Assembly (NCBI GenBank): GCA_036522515.1
Contig: DATDFQ010000019.1
Span: forward strand, 100,035-164,034
DNA: 64,000 bases
Source of the DNA: Bacteroidota bacterium
Lineage (GTDB): Bacteria > Bacteroidota > Ignavibacteria > UBA10030 > SZUA-254
Direction of reading: 5' to 3'
The notes beneath the pieces were generated by a model that saw nothing but the letters and a program-made list of their open reading frames with translations, was not told the origin of the DNA and did no database searches. Position 1 is the stretch's first letter. Every line of letters starts with the position of its first letter. A program made the translations under genes and the position numbers. Positions 60,662 to 64,000 of this stretch are shown here, in pieces.

Positions 60662-62797
60662 TTACCTGATCTCCACCACCCTCTCTCCGTCCTTTACCTC
60701 CCAGATTCCGGAACCGATCTCATTCTTGCCCCGGGCGATCACCCACGAATGCTCGTAGGGTGAGAGAGCCGGCTTGGCGAGAACGCTCAGGGGCGCGACC
60801 CACACCAGAACACCCCGGTTCAGATAGGGGCTTTCGATGCACTGGAGAAGCGTGAGGGTGCTGTCGAAGATCGTCCCGCTCCGGAAGAGCCCGGTATCCT
60901 GTGCGCCCGGGCCCCGGAACCCCCCCGGGATCTCGACCGAATCGCCCCGGAATCCGATCGGGAACTTCGACGCCAGCTCCGCAACGGCGCTGTTCTCGGA
61001 TGCTTTCCCGTACAGGAAGACCCGTTCGCTCTGGAGGTCCCCCAGCGTCACCTCGACGTCCCTCTTGATCGAGATCGACCAGGACGAAGCCGACATCTCT
61101 GCGGAATCCTTTTGGGCAAGCGCCATCAGCTCGGCGGCGTGCCCGCGCGTTCCCACGACGAGGAGGCCGTCGGCGGGGTCCCGCAAATCCGAGAGCGTGA
61201 CAGGAAGTTTTTGATAGAGCAACAGGTCTCCGTCGGGATCGAGAACGGCGCGGTCCGGCTTTACGGACGAAATGATCTCGAAGGGCACGTCGTTTCTATA
61301 GACTCCGAGCGTGTCTTTGCCGAGCCAGACGGAAGTTTTTTGAATGCCGGCCGGGGATTGAACCCCCACATCGACAAGCGCCGTGTATTTCTCATACCCG
61401 ACGACACGCACCCGGCCCCGGGTGCTCCATCTCCCCCCTTCGGCGCTCGACTTCACGTTGTAAATCTTGAGGCGCGGTATCCCGCGGTTTTTGACCCACT
61501 GTTCGAAAAACCAGTCGAGCGTTCTCCCGGAGATCTCCTCGGAGAGACGCCGGAAGTCGTCCAGACCGGCGTGCTTTCCGCCGAACCGGGAGGCATACTC
61601 CCTGTAGAGCCGGATGAACGCCGAATCGCCGAGGATGTGGCGGAGCATGTGATGGATGTAAGAGGCCTTCAGGTAGTGAGTCGGAAGAGACCGGAGGTCG
61701 GCTTTCCGCTGGAGCGGAAGGTCGCGCCCCTGCTCGGCGCGGAGGATCAGGGAGCGAAGAAGCGGGTGATGCTTGAGGGAATCGCGAACCGAAAGAGTCC
61801 CCATCGATTCATTGAAGAGAAGCGCCGAATAGTCGCACATCCCTTCGGAGAGGAGCGCGGCGTCCACATCGTCGTTGAACACCGTCATCGGCCACCACTG
61901 GTGGGCGATTTCGTGGGGCAGGATCGTCCGGACCTGGTTGAAGCGGTCCTCCGAGTGGAGCGTGACTTTCTTGATCAGCACCATGGTGGGAATCGCGGCG
62001 GCGAGGACCGCGCCTCCGCCGAGCCAGTCCTCGACCTCGACGATCTTCAGATCCGGAAACCGGTAGGGCGAAAATGTGCGGGAGTAGTAGTTCAGTACTT
62101 TCCCCGCGAGGCGCAGAATCCTCCCGGCATCCGCCGAATCCTCATCGAACAGGTGGACCGACACCGGATACCCCGAGCTGTCGTCCCGGCTCGACCGGTA
62201 TTTCCCGGCGCAAATCCACCCGAGGGTCGGGATCGGTTTCTTGAGTTCGAACAGGTAGAGGGTGGAGTCCTTCAGCTCCTCCCGCCGGATGAGGGTTCCG
62301 ACCGTCTGCGCTTCCCATCCTGCGGGCACAACCACTCCGAGCCGGACCTCCTCCAGTTCGCTGTTCCCGTGCGGGAGGAATTCCTCCTCCCTGAGTACAG
62401 CCCGGTCTTTCGTCAGGAGCGTGACATCAGAACGGAAGGCAAGCACTCCCGAATACCGGATCGCGCACCGGAGCAGAGTGTCCGGAGGGATGTCGTCGAG
62501 CCGCAGCGAATCGCCCTCCCGCTTGAAGCGGGACGAGCGCCCGCCGATGGCGACCCCCTCGACGTCAAAGACCGGAAGGAGGCGAAGAGTGATGTGACCC
62601 CGCCTCCCCGAAAGGCGGATCGTGAGCGTGTCGGAACAGGAGAGGGCATTCTGCCCGGGAAAAATCCGCACCATCGCCTGGTGCGCGACGATCCGGTATC
62701 CATCCCCCTTTTCGTCCGCCGAACGCGAGACCCATGGAATCAGGAAGAGCAGAGCCGTCAAGAACTTCGGGCCCGCCCCGCAGACCCCCCGGGTCAT
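60662..62797 (-). CDS. Exported M1-family aminopeptidase
   Basis: A 711-residue protein with a signal peptide (FLTALLFLIPWVSRSA). The catalytic domain has the zinc motif HEIAHQWW near residue 294 and the third ligand in LLSEGMCDYSALLF. GGGAVLAAAIPTMVLIKK stands where typical M1 enzymes have GAMEN, so the exopeptidase motif is altered. RTLDWFFEQWVKNRGIPRL is typical of the family. The last 180 residues are less conserved. It likely trims peptides in the periplasm or outside the cell. Its ATG overlaps the stop codon of the membrane protein gene upstream (ATGA). Confidence 0.9.
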   Translation of the reverse strand: MTRGVCGAGPKFLTALLFLIPWVSRSADEKGDGYRIVAHQAMVRIFPGQNALSCSDTLTIRLSGRRGHITLRLLPVFDVEGVAIGGRSSRFKREGDSLRLDDIPPDTLLRCAIRYSGVLAFRSDVTLLTKDRAVLREEEFLPHGNSELEEVRLGVVVPAGWEAQTVGTLIRREELKDSTLYLFELKKPIPTLGWICAGKYRSSRDDSSGYPVSVHLFDEDSADAGRILRLAGKVLNYYSRTFSPYRFPDLKIVEVEDWLGGGAVLAAAIPTMVLIKKVTLHSEDRFNQVRTILPHEIAHQWWPMTVFNDDVDAALLSEGMCDYSALLFNESMGTLSVRDSLKHHPLLRSLILRAEQGRDLPLQRKADLRSLPTHYLKASYIHHMLRHILGDSAFIRLYREYASRFGGKHAGLDDFRRLSEEISGRTLDWFFEQWVKNRGIPRLKIYNVKSSAEGGRWSTRGRVRVVGYEKYTALVDVGVQSPAGIQKTSVWLGKDTLGVYRNDVPFEIISSVKPDRAVLDPDGDLLLYQKLPVTLSDLRDPADGLLVVGTRGHAAELMALAQKDSAEMSASSWSISIKRDVEVTLGDLQSERVFLYGKASENSAVAELASKFPIGFRGDSVEIPGGFRGPGAQDTGLFRSGTIFDSTLTLLQCIESPYLNRGVLVWVAPLSVLAKPALSPYEHSWVIARGKNEIGSGIWEVKDGERVVEIR

Positions 62798-63327
62798 GAA
62801 GGCGGGGCCATCGGCGGAGGGAGTGGCATCTGCGGCGGTGGCAGCTCCTTCGGTTTCAGGATGCTGTATCCGATCAATCCCCCGAGCAAACCGAAAATAG
62901 TGTCAATTACCAGTGAACTTCCGAACTGGAACACCATGCGGAACCCCGAGCGGCCCTCCCTGATGCTCTCTTCTATCTTGTCGAGCAAATCCGGGGGAAA
63001 CTGCAGGGAGCTATTCTTGAGCAGGTTGAGAAGCAACTCCCGAGCCACATCTCCGAAGATCGCGGCGAAAATGAGCGAGAGAATCGTCCCCACGAACGCG
63101 CCGACGACGCCCGCCATCGTTCCGACCGCAAGGCAGTCCGCGGAATTGAAGGGAGGCGAATCGGCTGTGAAGTTTTTCTTGTAAAACATCACGGCAAGAA
63201 AACCGCCCAGCAAAACGCCCGCGCAGCAGAGGCAATTCACCAGGTTGAGGAACGGGATGGAGGAAATAAGCCCCATGATGATCCCGCCGTAGAGCGCCGG
63301 AATGAATTTGTCGGGTTTTTGGTTCAT
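62794..63327 (-). CDS. Small membrane protein of unknown function
   Basis: A 177-residue protein with about four membrane spans (FIPALYGGIIMGLISSIPFL, CLCCAGVLLGGFLAVMFY, AGVVGAFVGTILSLIFAAIF, and TIFGLLGGLIGYSIL) and a Pro/Met-rich C-terminus. No family is recognised. It overlaps both neighbours by four bases (ATGA), so the three genes form one translationally coupled unit: DUF2085 protein, this protein, M1 peptidase. The longer frame to 63756 lies inside the DUF2085 gene and is rejected. Confidence 0.8.
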   Translation of the reverse strand: MNQKPDKFIPALYGGIIMGLISSIPFLNLVNCLCCAGVLLGGFLAVMFYKKNFTADSPPFNSADCLAVGTMAGVVGAFVGTILSLIFAAIFGDVARELLLNLLKNSSLQFPPDLLDKIEESIREGRSGFRMVFQFGSSLVIDTIFGLLGGLIGYSILKPKELPPPQMPLPPPMAPPS

Positions 63328-63872
63328 GGATCGGTTCGGGGAAGTTTGCGGGGACGGTGAAAGAAACCGGAACAGGTGGAAACGAGGATGGGCGTGAGGA
63401 TCGTTGCGGCGATGACGCCGAACCATCCCCCCGATCCCAGCCTGGTGAAGAGATTGCTCGCGTGAACGCCGAGGAGGTCGGCGCCGACGTCGAGAAGCAT
63501 CGGAATGATCGCCGCGAGCCAGAACCACGCCGCCCCCATTCGCATCCTGCGGGAAAGAAATGGGCTCAGCAACACGCCCGCGAAGAATGCGAAATAGATG
63601 GCCGAGCAGCGGGCACAGACTGCCATCGGATATCCCGCGATGTGCAGCGAGCGGGCGTCTTCCTGGTGGCAGATATGCGAAAAGAAGGCGTACCCGTCTG
63701 CCGCCGGGGAGAAGCCCGCCGCCCGGGCAAGAGGTATTGCCACGAGAGCGGCGCACCAGAGGAAGACAGCAGCCGCGACAGCGAAGTAGAGGGGATAACG
63801 GCGCACCGGGAGTCGAATTTTTTCTAAGGTAGGAGAATTCGGAGAGATAATCAACATTGCGATTTGACTCAC
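63324..63872 (-). CDS. DUF2085 membrane protein
   Basis: A 182-residue inner membrane protein with about four spans. Between spans 1 and 2 it has SHICHQEDARSLHIAGYPMA then VCARCSAIYFAFF, the Cys/His pattern CHQ...CARCSAIY that defines DUF2085. The function of the family is unknown; the cysteines and histidine could bind a metal. Start is ATG 63872 or possibly ATG 63857. It is first in the coupled unit with the next membrane protein and the M1 aminopeptidase. Confidence 0.88.
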   Translation of the reverse strand: MSQIAMLIISPNSPTLEKIRLPVRRYPLYFAVAAAVFLWCAALVAIPLARAAGFSPAADGYAFFSHICHQEDARSLHIAGYPMAVCARCSAIYFAFFAGVLLSPFLSRRMRMGAAWFWLAAIIPMLLDVGADLLGVHASNLFTRLGSGGWFGVIAATILTPILVSTCSGFFHRPRKLPRTDP

Positions 63873-63974
63873 TAAAGATCTATTCCAAATGGGGTTGTTG
63901 CCTCACGTATATTTCTATTCCAAAATCAGTGGAGATTTTCGACCTTTTGGTAACCATTCCGAGAGGTCGATCCC

Positions 63975-64000
63975 ATGGGACTTACTATGCGTGAGAAGCA
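63975..64000 (+). CDS. Possible start of a transposase or integrase gene (cut by window end)
   Basis: ATG 63975 begins MGLTMREK and runs out of the window; GAGAGG lies eight bases upstream. The start MREK recalls the beginning of some transposase/integrase proteins, and the preceding 100 bases are richer in A/T than their neighbours. This is too short to prove anything. Nothing else is seen in 63873-63974. Confidence 0.25.

Noticed and set aside
62794..63756. 320-residue version of the small membrane protein
   Set aside because: The first 143 codons lie inside the DUF2085 gene in another frame; the real start overlaps its stop codon as ATGA.

Overview
The window looks like chromosome from a GC-rich member of the Bacteroidota/Chlorobiota (FCB) assemblage, most likely Ignavibacteria-like. 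The main evidence is C-terminal type IX secretion (Por) sorting domains with the NYPNPFNP signature on two very large exported proteins, and a related tail on a glycoside hydrolase. A DUF4296-type lipoprotein, a pyruvoyl-dependent arginine decarboxylase and separate secD and secF genes fit as well. This assignment is inference; there is no rRNA gene to test it. Promoters that can be read are sigma70-like (TTGAcT-N17-TATATT).

Layout. 1-8.4 kb: the end of a giant repeat protein with a sorting tail, smpB, pdaD, a lytic transglycosylase on the minus strand, and a 1133-residue exported protein. 8.4-17.3 kb, minus strand: guaA, then efp-accB-accC-gcvH-gcvP-MFS in that transcription order. 17.4-20.9 kb: small lipoprotein, GAF sensor kinase, purM. 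21.0-28.4 kb, plus strand: FAH-family hydrolase, M23 peptidase, valS, esterase and a tiny membrane ORF, nearly all touching or overlapping. 28.4-29.8 kb: a fluoride module (riboswitch, crcB, DUF190) between two near-identical 104-bp direct repeats. 29.8-32.6 kb: YceH-like protein and an M49-like metallopeptidase. 32.6-40.3 kb, minus strand: yggS, divIVA, punA, ileS, a DksA/TraR protein, lspA and rluD, which resembles the Bacillus ylmE-divIVA-ileS-ylyA-lspA-ylyB order. 40.4-46.2 kb: TPR protein, larE, and a metalloprotease/propeller/outer-membrane-barrel fusion. 46.3-48.9 kb: a GIY-YIG gene inside a terminal-inverted-repeat element, then a two-component system. 49.1-51.5 kb: TatT/TatP-type TRAP transporter parts and a secreted protein. 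51.7-54.5 kb: O-methyltransferase and GH10-like hydrolase. 54.7-60.5 kb, plus strand: secD, secF, a STAS protein, purA and a sensor kinase. 60.7-63.9 kb, minus strand: M1 aminopeptidase and two membrane proteins. The last 26 bases may be the start of a transposase gene.

How the genes work together. Most of the window is housekeeping: purine synthesis (guaA, purM, purA, punA), translation (efp, valS, ileS, smpB), fatty acid initiation (accBC), glycine cleavage (gcvHP, no gcvT here), protein export (secDF, lspA) and envelope or periplasmic hydrolases.

The unusual layer is dispersed intergenic palindromic repeats in at least three families. (A) Short hairpins such as GCGACCTTCAGGTCGC, GCAGGCTAAAGCCTGC and the GTTCCCACG/CGTGGGAAC stem, often abutting gene ends and even supplying stop codons. 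(B) A roughly 80-bp double-hairpin element with CTCGTCAT ends, three copies. (C) A TGTCATYCTGAG-ended element, one empty copy and one enclosing a GIY-YIG nuclease gene. No CRISPR array, tRNA, rRNA or tmRNA was recognised.
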